Source of the DNA: Ilyonectria destructans
Taxonomy: Eukaryota; Ascomycota; Sordariomycetes; Hypocreales; Nectriaceae
DNA: 64,000 bases
Reading direction: 5' to 3'
Assembly (NCBI GenBank): GCA_020740775.1
Contig: JAHEWK010000003.1
Span: 1,364,001 to 1,428,000, forward strand
In this document: in pieces, positions 11,689 through 23,017 of the stretch
Position numbering within the stretch: position 1 is the first letter of the stretch
Layout of the letters: each line of letters starts with the position of its first letter
The notes under the pieces: model-generated
The model's database searches: none
The model's input: the letters and a program-made list of their open reading frames with translations, nothing else
Told to the model about the DNA's origin: nothing
Position numbers and translations under genes: made by a program

Positions 11689-12832
11689 ATGTCGAAATCA
11701 ATTGTCAACACCAACCCGTACCCCTTTCACTTTGAGGCGAGCAAGTCTCCCTCGGTCAAATCCGGTGCTAATGGTGTCACTGTCGACTTCAACAACTGCC
11801 GGGGAGCCATTCCCTCCATCCAGGCATCCAAGATCCGTGCTATGATGCAGGAAGCACATGAAGATCCTTCCAAAATTCTTGCTCATGTTTGTAGCTACGA
11901 CGCCCTGAGCTCACGTCTCTGTGAGGAGGCTGGATTCCCCCTTGTCTTTCTCGCCGGCTATGCGATGGCATCTGCCTTCGGGCTTCCTGATACAGGCTAC
12001 ATTGCCTTTCAGGAAGTTGCTGCAAAGGTTCAAGAGGTCGTTAGAGCTACAACAGTCCCAGTTCTAGTCGATGGCGATACTGGATATGGAAGCCCTATGA
12101 ATGTTAGGAGGACAGTCCAAGGGTATGAAGATTTACATGCGAAGATACGGACAGATGCTAACATGACCATCTAGATTCGCCTTGGCAGGAGCCGCAGGAA
12201 TAATGATTGAGGATCAGACGTGGCCTAAACGTAAGACCTCCAATTACACAATTTCATCAACTATTCACTAATTGACCTCAGGATGCGGTCACACATTTGG
12301 CAAGAGCGTTGTCTCAAGAGGTGAAGCGTATGCCAGGTGGCAGGCAGCAGTTGACGCCAGGAACCAAGGCCATGATATCTGGATTATGGCTCGAACAGAT
12401 AGTCTAATCCATGGCTACGACGAAGCACTCGCCAGGGCACGCAAGGCAATTGAGATTGGAGTCGACGCAGTCTTTGTGGAAGCTCTCCCGGACCGCGAGT
12501 CCATGGCTCGCCTTCGAAAAGATCTCGACTTTCCGGTATTTGCTAATATTATCGAGGGTGGCAAGACTGAAAATCTATCTGCAAAGGAGATTGGCGAGCT
12601 TGGCTACTCCGCCGTGGCTTACCCATGGACACTTGTTGCGGCGAAACTAAAGAGTATTCGAGAGACACTAGAGGGTATCAAAGGATCCCTTTTGGTTGGA
12701 AAGCCTCCAGTTGTCCTCTCCTACGCTGAAGTGTGTGAGGGTGTCGGCTTCAACAAATACTACGAAATGGAGGAGCAGTACCAATTCGAGGAGCGTAAGA
12801 ATGGTGCGAATGGTTACCAGTGGAAATCTTGA
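11689..12832 (+). CDS. Isocitrate lyase/PEP mutase superfamily C-C lyase
   Basis: A (beta/alpha)8-barrel enzyme acting on a small alpha-oxo or hydroxy acid. Three exons, 11689-12122, 12175-12230 and 12282-12832, give 346 aa. Two active-site signatures are visible: the Mg2+-binding DGDTGYG at residues 128-134, and KRCGH at 163-167 with Cys165 as the likely catalytic acid. KRCGH is a feature of the carbon-carbon lyases (methylisocitrate lyase, dimethylmalate lyase, oxaloacetate hydrolase), so I favour lyase over phosphonomutase. Introns 1 and 2 fall inside the conserved stretch QGFALAGAAGIMIEDQTWPK and restore it. There is no N-terminal targeting peptide that I trust. It is divergent from a Zn2Cys6 regulator with a duplicated motif between them, suggesting an inducible catabolic step. 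Exact substrate is not resolvable from sequence. Confidence 0.88.
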
Positions 12833-13195
12833 GGTCATTGATCAACCTTTACACTAGTATAGTTCTTTCTATCAATGCAAGAACTTTTATAAGGACATCA
12901 TACTTGAACGTAAAGTACTACGCTATCTCGAGGTCCTAAATAACACTTTACAACGCTCAGCCACACCAAGGTGAGGCACAACAAAAGGAAAACGCGTCAT
13001 TTAATACAAGGGAAATCTTCACACACCGGATCTATTTCGGGAGTATATGGTCATCTTATCTCCTCCATTTTGTTTCACCAAAGTTCCAATAAACTAATCT
13101 CGACCTTCTTTACTAGGCATTCCCCTTTGTGAACCGACACATGAGAACCATAAAATATGCGAGGCCGATTCCCTCCACTCTCGTATTTCTTTATC
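12833..13195. other. Convergent 3' spacer
   Basis: A 363-bp AT-rich interval between the lyase stop and the stop of the next minus-strand gene. No coding or repeat signal seen. Confidence 0.6.
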
Positions 13196-14632
13196 CTACA
13201 TAATCAGAATTGGGGTGTCAGATATCATAATTTCGGTCCATCTCCGAATTGGCTGCATAGCCCACACAGTCTCCAAAGCCTTCAGGCCGGCAGTAATACT
13301 CCTGAACCGAGTATACTTGTATAGCGCGCTCAAGCGCTGCGTGAAAAATGCCCGGTGCTCTGGCAGAATACTCTCGGCAGCCGCAATGAAATACGTCCAT
13401 ACAAGCGCATGAGCACCCTTAGTGTTGGAATCTATCCACAGCACCTTTTGTTTTAGCTGCTCTACAAGATGTATGGATTCATCTGGAGAGAGGGATGACT
13501 CCACTCGGCGGCGGTAAATACCGCAAGCATCCCAGATAGCACTTCGTATAAGCTCGATGTTGTTGTAGTCTTCTGAGCCCGGGATAAGGCCAGGATAGGA
13601 CATAAACTCGAGGTAGTGATCTGGCGGCCCAGTAAGGAGTTGAACTCCTTTAGCTTCGTTCGAAAGTGGCAATCCAAACAGCTGAAACATTTTGACCTGC
13701 TGCCAGAAGAACTGTCGGAGCTCTAGTGGCAATGCCATCACAGTCTCGGGACATTGGGTCAAGCATGCCAGCATCTCTAGGAGATAGCCATAGTTGTCGG
13801 CTCCTGTAATGGTTTCTCCGACCAGGAGTACCAGGATTGTAGCCAGGGTGAATGGACCAAACACCTGGCCTGGTTGTAGAAGAGAATCACGCCGCAATTT
13901 CTCGACGATGGCGTGATGGCCAGCCTCGGCCGCATCGCGTAGTTCGGGCGCCTTTTCAGCTAGATGGAATGCGGCGACAACAGAGACTGCTCGGCTGAGT
14001 ACTCCATCCTGGCGGGCGAGAGGTAGGATGATGTCCCGATAGCCGTTGCTTATAGAGTCAAAAACAACCATGATCGGAGCGACACATTCGGCGACTGGAA
14101 GATATGTCAATGGCATGTTCCTCAAACACGGAATGAGCGACACTCACAGTGACTGAAAAGCGCCCGTGCCTGGGGGTGTAAAGAGTCGTCCAATGCCAGT
14201 TGGAGAGGCGCATGGTTACGATAGATGACGATTTCTCTAGAATTTTCGGGCTCGTCATGGGTTGTCGTGCTGGAGCATGTCTCAGATCCTGGACTCGCGC
14301 TGCTAGCTGCTGACCTGCGGCGGGGATTTACAGCGCGAGGTCTCCTTAGTCTGTCTCCCGCATCAACCCAGCGATAACTGTTTCGAGTTCCAGTAGAGGT
14401 TGTGGATATTGAGCTTGGAGAGGTTGCGGGGTTCACGATCTGTAAAGGGAGTTGAGACAATGCCTTGGGGCTTTTGCGTTGGTGGGGATTTCGCAGGCGC
14501 CATGTGGCCACTGAACCGACAGCGCAGACCCTGGCCAGAGCAGCTAATTCCCTTCTTCAGGCACTTGAGGCATTCTGGCTCCGTCTTGTCACATTTGAGG
14601 CGCCTCTTGCAGCATTCGTAGCATCCTTTCAC
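13196..14632 (-). CDS. Zn(II)2Cys6 transcription factor with unresolved 5' end and internal frame change
   Basis: The zinc cluster is complete (C-x2-C-x6-C-x6-C-x2-C-x6-C, beginning KGCYECCKRRLKCD, near 14620-14540). A clean intron (14147-14095, GTGAGT...TTCCAG) joins ALFSH to FAECVAPIMVVFDS and leads into the regulatory domain ending at 13196. Two things do not fit a simple model. First, no ATG lies in frame with the zinc exon before an upstream stop; an acceptor-like ACAG just before AGACTTGTGAAAGG implies a short upstream exon that I could not locate. Second, the frame changes by one between the zinc exon and the YRWVDAGDRLRR segment. A TTTACAG acceptor at 14442-14440 suits the new frame but no convincing donor of matching phase precedes it. 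A real intron with a weak donor, a sequencing indel or a frameshift mutation are all possible. Coordinates of the 5' end are approximate. Confidence 0.7.
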
Positions 14633-15251
14633 AAGTCTCTGTCAGTCTATTGCGCACAATCCAGCTGCCAGGCCATGTCATCAGCGGGCTTGGGATGGTC
14701 AGGAAGCAAGGTACCATTGTTTCTCCGAGCCAAGGACATGACGAGCCAAATCCTAGTAGACGGTCCCGGTTGGTGCAGAGCGACGGAGAAGGTGTTATCG
14801 GTTTGTTGAGGACATGCGAATCGATTTTGAGGCCAAGAATGGTTTGGTGGGTGCTGGGAACCTGGGGAACGCCAGTGGACCTCCAGCGGCTTGAGAGCAA
14901 TTGGGAACGATGAAATACAGGCCGGAGAGCCGGAATAAGAAGCCCCACAATGGAGTACAGAAATTACGCATGCATGATAATAACTACGCCGCAGATAACA
15001 GTGCGATTACCCGGTGACAGCGCAGGCTATTAGTGAGGGGATCTACCTAGATCTAGACAAGTGTCCGTGCTAATCTTTAGCGCACCCCGCTAAGTTTTCG
15101 GTTGTGTTGGCACCTGAACTCAGATTACCATGAACACGCTTCAGAAGATATACTCAATGCTTCAATTTTGTCTTTACTTCTGTAGTCAAATAGCAGGCTA
15201 TGGTGGCTTCATAAAATTTCTGCCCTATGTACACTAATCTACAAATACCAT
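14633..15251. other. Interval holding the unresolved 5' exon/promoter of the regulator and the 3' flank of the amine oxidase
   Basis: A 119-codon minus-strand open frame at 14589-14948 overlaps the zinc exon in another register and has no domain. The missing first exon of the 13196-14632 gene should be here. Nothing else was recognised. Confidence 0.4.
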
Positions 15252-16945
15252 CTACACCAATTTTGCCTTCAAAGCGGGCTGCAGTAGAGAATTGCGAACA
15301 GCAATCGCCGCTCGTGTCCCCTCCTCAATCGCGCCATCAATAAAACTTCGCCACCCCAAAGCCCAGTCTGAACTGGCAAAGAAAAGATTGCCTTGGCCAG
15401 CTCGCATATCACCCAGATGGTTGGAAAGCAAGCCAGGGCCCGAAAAGAACCTGTCGCATGTCAGTTTGAAACAAGCAGCTTTCTGTGAGATGATTCTTAC
15501 CATGCTCCCTTTGCAAACTCGTCCTTCGACCAATTGTGGAAAACCTACTCCAGTTAGAATTGTCTGTGTTACTTGACGATCGAAAATTAAACTCACTATC
15601 CGTTGAATGTCCATAGGAACAAGCCCTTGAAGCGCTTGGATCGTCACCTGAATGTCTTCCTCGGGGTGGAAATGATTGTGCTGCCCTCCGAAGCCTACGA
15701 TATGAGTGTTCCCCGCCGGTGTGGTTCCATCACCAAGTGCGTAATATAGTCCATTGTGGGGGTAGCTGATGCCCGTGTATGAGCGCAGTTCCGTGTTGCG
15801 GACTTCAGCATGGACTTTGATGCACTGGTTCACATGACCAATATCGGCAGCCGTCTTCTTGCCCCGTATCAAGGGCGGGTTGAACTCCACGGCATTCAAC
15901 ACGTTCAGAGGCATAGCGCTAATAGCTTTGGAAGCCCTGTATGTCTGACCACCCCGGGTGGTGACTGAAACACCGTCTTTGGTGTCGCTTACCCTTGCGA
16001 CGGGAGAATTGAAGACGTAGGTCAAATTGCCGGTAGCCAAAGCCTCGCGAAAGAACTTGATGGCGAAGCTGGACTGGCCGCCACGGAACTTGTATTTCAC
16101 AAGGTACCTGATGCATCCGTCGTACGAGTATTCGCACAGCGCCCACCAGTGCAGGAACTCGAGGAAGCTGGTAGTCTCGAGCGTGCCCCCGCTGCAAAGA
16201 AGGACGAATGCCTCAATACCGAGACGCTCATTCGGCGTAAGCGAGTTTTTGATCTCGGCTAGGCGGGCGGCAACTGAGACTTTGTCGTATTGCAACGCCT
16301 CTGGCGTGAAAGCCGCGCTATGAGGAAATGGAACGACCGTCTTGCCGAACTCGCCATCGACGTTGACCAGCTTGCGGAGTCCAGATTCCATAATGGCGTC
16401 CTGCGCGAAGAGATAAGATTAGAGTGGCTAGGTAAATGGATAGGGCTCATCACTAACCTCCTCATCATGACTGAGTCTCTGTGTTCCTTCAGTGCTCGCT
16501 AGAAGGAATTGATTGATCCCCTTAGAGAAGTCATACGAGATTTCCAGTTCATCCTGCATCTGGTAGCGCATGATCTCGCGCCAGACGTTTGGCTGGCCCC
16601 AGTACACCCAAGTGCCACCCATCTCAAACGGGTAGCCGCCAATGTTGGATGACCAAGAGCGGCCGCCGATGCGATCGCGGCCTTCCAGGAGAAGAACCTT
16701 CAATCCTAAAAGTGGTGAACTCATCGTCAGTAGAGCGCAATCGAAACGGAGATGATAACAGTACCAGCCAAAGAAGCATCACGGGCTGCTGTGAGGCCAG
16801 AGTACCCAGCACCAACAACGACAACGTCGAACATTTGAGGTGTCGTGCTGTTGACATTGGTTGGCGGCTGGATGGCTCCGATGCATGGGACACCGGCCTT
16901 GAGGCCTTGGTCCTGCGTCCAAGTGTAGCCGTCTCTGGAAGCCAT
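15252..16945 (-). CDS. Flavin-containing amine oxidase (monoamine oxidase-like)
   Basis: FAD enzyme that oxidatively deaminates amines to aldehydes, releasing ammonia and H2O2. Five exons, 16945-16765, 16705-16458, 16400-15597, 15544-15501 and 15450-15252, give 491 aa, the usual size for fungal MAO-N-type enzymes. Seen: the dinucleotide fold GAGYSG (residues 45-50), the next FAD-binding strand LLEGRDRIGGRSWS, and the C-terminal FAD-binding segment SSDWALGWRSFIDGAIEEG. The 44-bp exon 4 is supported because it encodes VFHNWSKDEFAKGAW, which family members have at that point. The protein ends in AKLV, which is not a canonical PTS1. It is divergent from the permease at 17663, so uptake and oxidation of an amine for use as nitrogen source is the natural reading. 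Substrate is not known. Confidence 0.92.
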
Positions 16946-17662
16946 TTTTTGAGGGGGGATTGTTTTCAGCGTTCGGCTAAATGATGACTGAATCTTGACT
17001 GCGTTGATCGAGGAGGCATAAGCCGAGGAACCTACCCTTTTGTAGCCCGGACAATCCAACAATAGCAGGGGCAAAGCATATACCTATCGGGATGGAAAAG
17101 ATAGCCGAGGATGAAGATTCGCCCCAATACTCCTTTGGGGAATTTCTCGAGCGTGAGGGGCTCGGGAGATGCTGACCAGCCATCTAGATAGACGTCAACG
17201 CATCTCTTCAATCTGTGGGACTCTTCTCTCGAAATTACTATCTTGGGTAAGTCGATAATTGCATCCCCTTCGCGCTACTGCACCCCGCATTGTCGCGCGG
17301 ATCCAGGCCAAGAAATGGTGGAGTTTTCTTCTCGCAAAATTACTTCATCGGGCCAAGACTGCTTTGGCGCCGTATCAGGTGCCATACGTCAAAACGCCAC
17401 CCACGCATCAGCAACGTGATAAAGGCGTATTCATCTGAGCTGAGAGGCTAATGATGAATCTAGATGCTAAGTTATCAATGTCGAGCCTCCGGGAAGGCGA
17501 AAGTTGTCGGGTTCGGACCGCAAGCGACACCCATCACACAGATGACTGATAGGCAGGTGTGTTTCAGTCTCCCTGCACGTTGGTCGCGCAGCATAAAATA
17601 ACAACTACACCCCAAGTTTGTTCCAAGAGTAGACCCTCACAAACTTCTTTCTCTTCATCGAA
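16946..17662. promoter_or_regulatory. Bidirectional promoter, amine oxidase / permease
   Basis: A 717-bp divergent interval. Several GATA cores (for example GTGATAAAGG near 17417 and TTATCAATG near 17472) would suit control by an AreA/NIT2-type nitrogen regulator. CGGACCG at 17514-17520 is a small palindrome of zinc-cluster type. All functional statements are inference. Confidence 0.5.
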
Positions 17663-19639
17663 ATGTCGGCCGGTACTACGTCGAATAGCAACGAGGGCCA
17701 CCTCCAGCCGCGGCTGTCGGGGTTGACCATGGTTGCAATGGCCTTTGCCATTCTGAAGTACGTCGAAGCCGAGGAATCCGACACGTCACAACACTGACCC
17801 GATGTCTGTAGCACATGGATTGCTCTAGCAGGATCAATCGGACTTATCCTGCCGTCTGGGGGCTCCGTCTCGCTGTTGTACGGGTTCCTCTTCTGCGTGT
17901 TGTGCAACTTTGCACTCACCGCCAGCCTGGGCGAGATGGCCGCCATCTGGCCAACTTCGGGTGGCCAATACCACTTCGTCTATGCTCTGTGCACGGATAA
18001 GTGGAATCGATTGATGGTACAGTGGTCCTATACCTATTGTTAATGGTTGACTGACATCTCGACGTAGAGCTTCTGGGTCGGCTGGACCAACATTGCCGGC
18101 TGGTTGGTTGTGGTCACAGTCCAGGCCTTTTTCGCAGGTAAGTCTAACGCATAACTTCTCTATCCATACTAACAAACGAATCGCAGCCCAATTCGTCTGC
18201 GCCGCCGCCGTTATGGCTTCGAACGAGACATATACAATCACGGCATGGAGCACTTATCTCATCTTCTTGGCCATCATCGTCTTCTCCACTGTGGGTAATA
18301 TCTGGGGCAACAGAATACTGGGACGATGGAACGACATGGCTTGTGAGCAGTTCTTTAGCTCGATCATCTGTGTACTCGCTAATCCGATCCAGTACTCTGG
18401 TCAATCCTCGGTGTGGTAATCATCGGCATTGTGCTTCTTGCCATGTCGGAGAAGACCGATGCGAAATACGTCTTTACCGACTTTAACAACGAAACCGGTT
18501 GGTCCGACGGCATGGCTTGGATCCTTGGTCTACTTCAGTCAGCGCTGTCACTCATCGGGTTCGATGTTGTTCTGCACATGGCTGAAGAAATGCCGAACCC
18601 TGCGAGAGACGCGCCTCGAGCTATGATCTATGCCATCGCCGTAGGAGGGGTCACGTAAGAGTCTCACACCAGATGGAGTTCCGAAATATGCTAACCATCG
18701 CAGTGGTACTGCCTTCATCTTGATCATTCTGTTCTGCCTCGTGGACCCCACAACCATCGTTTCGTCACCTACAGGAATGCCCATCGTCGAACTCATCCAC
18801 CAAGCGACAGGGAGTCGCGCAGCGGCGACTATCTTGACATTGATGCTAGGTATTTGTTTCATCAACGGCACCAATGCAAGCATGACGAGCGCCAGTCGAC
18901 TTCTGTACGCGATGTCACGAGACAAGGGTATCGTTTTCCACCAGTACTTCTCGCATATCCACCCTAGTCTCAATGTCCCAGTGCGCACTATTCTTGTCTG
19001 CTTCTTCTTCAACGTCGCATTTGGCCTGCTCTATTTAGGCCCAACTGTCGCCTTTAGTGCCTATGTGGCATCATGCACGATCCTTTTGAACGTATCATAC
19101 GCCTTCCCCATCATCACACTTCTCATCAGAGGCAGAAAGATCTTGGAGCAGCACCAAACAAATGAGACACCTTTCAAGCTTGGGAAATGGGGCTATGCCA
19201 TCAACTGGACTGCCGCCCTTTTCGTGGTTGTGACCTCAATCGTGAGTGAATTAAATTCCCGTCTCGAATATTTCCTGCTAACCTCGAATTAGTTTTTCTG
19301 CTTTCCTGCTAGCCTCCCAGTATCGGGAAACACAATGAGTACGTTTCCACGGCGAACTCCAAATTCATTTGATACTGACATTGCCTAGATTATGTATCCG
19401 CCGTGATTGGGATCTTCTTCGTCGTGATCGGAATCTACTGGTTCGTCTATGGACACAGATTTGAAGGCCCGGTAGGTGGACCAAAATTCTCCAACCCAAC
19501 ACCTGACCCATGCTGATATGCTGTACAGAAATTCGACGTTATTCTTGGGGAGCAGGCGGACAATGCAACGGCTAGAAGTCATTCTCTAACGGTGTCCCTC
19601 AACGAAAAGGAGGTGGCAAGGAGGGATGATAACGTTTGA
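17663..19639 (+). CDS. APC-superfamily amino acid/choline/GABA-type permease
   Basis: Plasma-membrane importer of a small nitrogenous compound. Nine exons: 17663-17757, 17812-18016, 18068-18137, 18187-18342, 18393-18654, 18704-19241, 19293-19338, 19389-19471 and 19529-19639, giving 521 aa. Every junction has GT-AG ends and restores frame. The first helix carries FAILNTWIALAGSIGLILPSG and is followed by GEMAAIWPTSGGQYHFV, both typical of the Uga4/Hnm1/Bat1 branch. About twelve hydrophobic segments are seen, and the SLIGFDVVLHMAEEMPNPAR segment is the usual loop before TM7. The C-terminal tail is hydrophilic and could take post-translational control. The divergent partner is an amine oxidase, which points to an amine or GABA-like substrate. 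Ligand identity is inference. Confidence 0.92.
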
Positions 19640-20525
19640 CGGATTTGAAGAGTCTAAGTCGTTGAAAATGATCCGATAAGGAAATGAGAATGTTATCGTA
19701 GTTTTATACCTAAATGGCCTTATGGGAGTTGATTCTTCTCTCTGACGACCCTTGAGAAATGTAAATATCGCATTTAAAAGTGCTCAGCTGCACCAGCAAA
19801 GGGTGCGCCTTCTCCCTTTGTTCGTCGGCTGGTAAGCGATGGACTGTTATCGGCCTTGGGGGTATTCGTGCGCGCTGAAAGGCTTACGCGTCACTTTTAA
19901 CTATGTTTTTAAGACCTGGGTGAATTTCGTACTCCAGCCAATCATGTAATATCATCCCAGGCCCCTGAAGCACGGTGAAGTGTGGCGACTTCCTTTGACG
20001 CATTCTGCAGCCTCTTGGGCGGATCGGTCTGAGGCTTTGACGCCGATGGGCTAGCCTAAACCAGAAATTCATTCAAACTGCAAGGTTCTTCTGTCCACAA
20101 TCGTCACCATCTCGGGACGGTCATTCCAGGATCCGCGCCGATATTGAGCTAGCGGATGTGGGCTGCTGTCAGACGGCGTCCATAACCTCCGACCTCCGCC
20201 CATGTACAGTAGTCCAGCTTTGAGAGGGGGCTGTGCAAGCCAACTTCAAGCAAGCAGATTTCGAACATGATGTCGCAGTCTGACAGGGCTGCCATTGTCA
20301 TACCATTCAGCCCTAGCAAATACTCAGATGATGTGGCCAGTGGAGTCCACAACTTCAAGGTTGAATGGGCGAAGCAAGGTGCGGCGGCCGCAGACTTTGG
20401 CATGTCGGCATTTAAACCGCCGTGAAGGTCAGGAGTCGAATCTGTATATATTGCCTGACCAACTGCGTCTTTTAAGCATCATTCCATAGATACCTATCCC
20501 ACTCAATACGATATCAACCCTCAGC
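19640..20525. other. Tandem intergenic stretch with upstream region of RTA1-like gene
   Basis: About 890 bp without a gene. A TATA-like TATATATT lies near 20443, roughly 80 bp before the ATG at 20526. Open frames here are short and structureless. Confidence 0.5.
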
Positions 20526-21647
20526 ATGGCGGAAACCAAGTCCTATTATCTTTACGATCCGTCCGCGGCGCTCGCCGGAGTCGTTGCTGGCCTGTACGCT
20601 CTCAGCTTTCTCATTACACTCTTCCAGACGATACGCAAGAGATCATGGGTTTGGTTGGTAATGGTACTCGGCATCGGAAGTGGGTAACAAGTTCCTTTCT
20701 TGCCAGCAGTAGCTAACTGTTCGCAGTGGAAGTGATTGGCTACGCGGCACGAGTTGTATCGGCAAAGAATCCGACAAATAAAACGCCTTATGTCCTCCAA
20801 TTCACACTCGTCATCCTAGCACCGGTGATGATGGCCGGTGTTATCTACGTGGTCTTCTCGAGGATCGTGTTCTGGGTTGTGCCCCCCGAGTCTAGGACGC
20901 TACGGATTCTCTGGGTTCCCCGTAAGTTTCGAGACCCTACCGTGAATCGACCCAATACTTACCTCTCCACTGCCAGCACGCTTCATCACAGTCATCTTCG
21001 TTGGCTTCGATGTTGTAGCACTACTTCTCCAGCTGGTGGCCGCCGTGCTCATCGCAGGAACCGATCCGACCGACGCGAACGCAAAAGACAAGATTAATTT
21101 GGGCAAAGATCTCGGTCTTGCCGGCGTGAGCATCCAAATCACTGGCTTTGGTCTCTTTACCATTGCTGCTATACGATTCCACTTTACCTCGAAGCGACTC
21201 GATGGACAGTTCGCCAGAATGAACCAGGCCAAGCATGACATCCAACGACACTGGTCGAAGCTCTTGTTTGCTGTGAACGGGTCGTGTTTCTTGATTCTGG
21301 TTTGCTCAGCCGATCGTATTTTACGCCATATATGCTAACGAGGAATACAGATTCGTTCCGTCTTCCGTGAAGTCGAGTTTGCCGAAGGAAAGCAAGGTGG
21401 AACCCAACAAGAAGAGTGGTAGTATGTACCCACACCTCTGAACATGTTCACTGTGGCAAAAAGAACGAAGCTAACCCATTTGACAACCAGTCTCTACGTC
21501 TTCGATACGCTCCCGATCCTGATAGTGGTTATTCTATACAACATCTGGTTTCCAGGCAACTACCTGAAGCACCTTTCCTTCCGATTGCCGAAGGAGCACC
21601 GACAAATAGCGCCGAATCAGGATGCATTTAGTCTGCAGCAAGTATAA
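20526..21647 (+). CDS. RTA1-like seven-helix membrane protein
   Basis: Member of the fungal RTA1 family, linked in yeast to lipid translocation and resistance to membrane-active compounds. Five exons, 20526-20679, 20727-20921, 20977-21299, 21351-21421 and 21491-21647, give 299 aa with about seven hydrophobic helices. Family marks seen: MEVIGYAARV in TM2, the RFITVIFVGFDVV segment, the GVSIQITGFGLFT helix, the RSVFREVEFAEG loop, and EEWYLYVFDTLPIL before the last helix. Exon junctions fall in these conserved stretches. The protein faces a second RTA1-like gene on the opposite strand, 219 bp between stop codons. What it transports or senses cannot be told. Confidence 0.92.
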
Positions 21648-21866
21648 GCCAAATACCGAAGCTACATGAGTCTTCTATTTACCATTGAACCCTTGATAGA
21701 ATGTTCCTAAACTTGTCAAGTCTTCTTGTATTTATTCTCTATTATCTATTTCCGTTTGTTGCACGCATCTTATAAAAACCCCTTGATAATACACGATGTC
21801 TATTTGACAATCACACTCTAAAATATTACCACACGCTTGTCTAAATAGCAATTTTTTACAAACGAT

Positions 21867-23017
21867 TTACGTCCGGCGATCAAGAAGGCGAGCGTCTGCC
21901 ACATCTTTCGCACCCGCGCCATCCGTGTCATCGTCGGCTCGTTGACTCTTGGCTGCGCCACTGTTTGAGCCTCGTCCCTGAGCAAAGCACTCCTCCACCT
22001 CAGCCCATCGCTCTGGTTCAAGGTAGAACTTGTCTCGTTTGACGGTTGTCAACATGCCAACAAAGTCAAATGGGTCCAAAACAAACATGAACCAAGGCCG
22101 TTTGTGAACCCAGCCAGGACCCATGCGCTCGGTCTTGCCATCGAAGTCCAAGTACTGCTTGGGGTCGTTAGGGATGAATCTTCCCGGGTGGATAATGTTG
22201 AGCCAGTAGGTGTAGAGTAAAACCGGTAACGTCTCGAACACGTAGAGTGGCCACTCATGTTTGAGAAGCAGACCACCCTTGTCGCCGCCTCCACTCACCA
22301 CGGATCGGAGCTGGAAGGTCTCGACGGCTCGGAAGACGCAGCGTATGGTGATAAGAATGGATGTGCCGTAAAGCATGATGAACGTGGTGCGTACGTTCCG
22401 AGGTAGCATCTTGGAACGCACGCAACGGTGATGGAGAATGCCTATCATGGTTATAAAACCGAGTTCCACCACGCCCTGAAGAACCACAGCCACGGCCATC
22501 AGAGTAGCTCCATCCTTCATGAGCGCCACATCATCCTTGCCTTGCGCAGCTGCCATCCAAGAGCCACCAATGGCCGTGAGCATCTCGACAATAGAGCCTA
22601 AAAAGACAAAGATGTAGACGATTCGGTTCGGGTTGATGAAGGCATGCATTGGCAAGTAATGCATCAATCGGCCGAGAGTGTTGTACTCGGCCGCAGAGTA
22701 GATCGGGGGACCGAGATAGATGAAGATGCTCTGGATCATGAAGAGGGCCAGGTTTCCGGGGTACTGGATCGAAATGCACCGAACTACCCATCCGATGGTG
22801 TAGAAGAGGCCAGCGTAGAACATAAAGAAGGTAACCCTCCAAAATTTGTAGTGTCTATAGTAACACCAAAGTTAGAAGGCGTAAATGGATCAAATTTAGA
22901 CGCGACTCACTGGTTCTGGTAGGTATGGCCCAGCAGAGATATGCCAATCATCGCAGCTGTGATGGCCGGGAGTATTTTGTTGGCATCATAGCCAAATAAA
23001 TTGTCGATTGTGGCCAT
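21867..23017 (-). CDS. Second RTA1-like or related multi-pass membrane protein
   Basis: Two exons, 23017-22911 and 22854-21867, give 364 aa. The intron (GTGAGT...CTATAG) joins GHTYQN to QHYKFWRVTFF. Seven hydrophobic helices are visible. Shared with the RTA1 family: GLFYTIGWVVRC, the YLGPPIYSAAEYNTLGR region where RTA1 proteins have LAPALFAASIYMxLGR-like sequence, the helix VVLQGVVELGFITMIG, IRCVFRAVE, and HEWPLYVFETLPVLLYTYW. The C-terminal extension (about 70 residues) is hydrophilic and Asp/Gly-rich. I chose the ATG at 23017; in-frame upstream ATGs at 23125 and nearby would add 36 residues. Several RTA1 consensus positions are changed, so it belongs to a divergent branch. The adjacent RTA1-like gene is not a recent tandem copy. 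Confidence 0.88.

Noticed and set aside
14820..14975. ATG-initiated minus-strand frame beginning near 14973 as the missing first exon of the regulator
   Set aside because: It runs to a stop near 14797 without a donor of a phase that fits the zinc exon.
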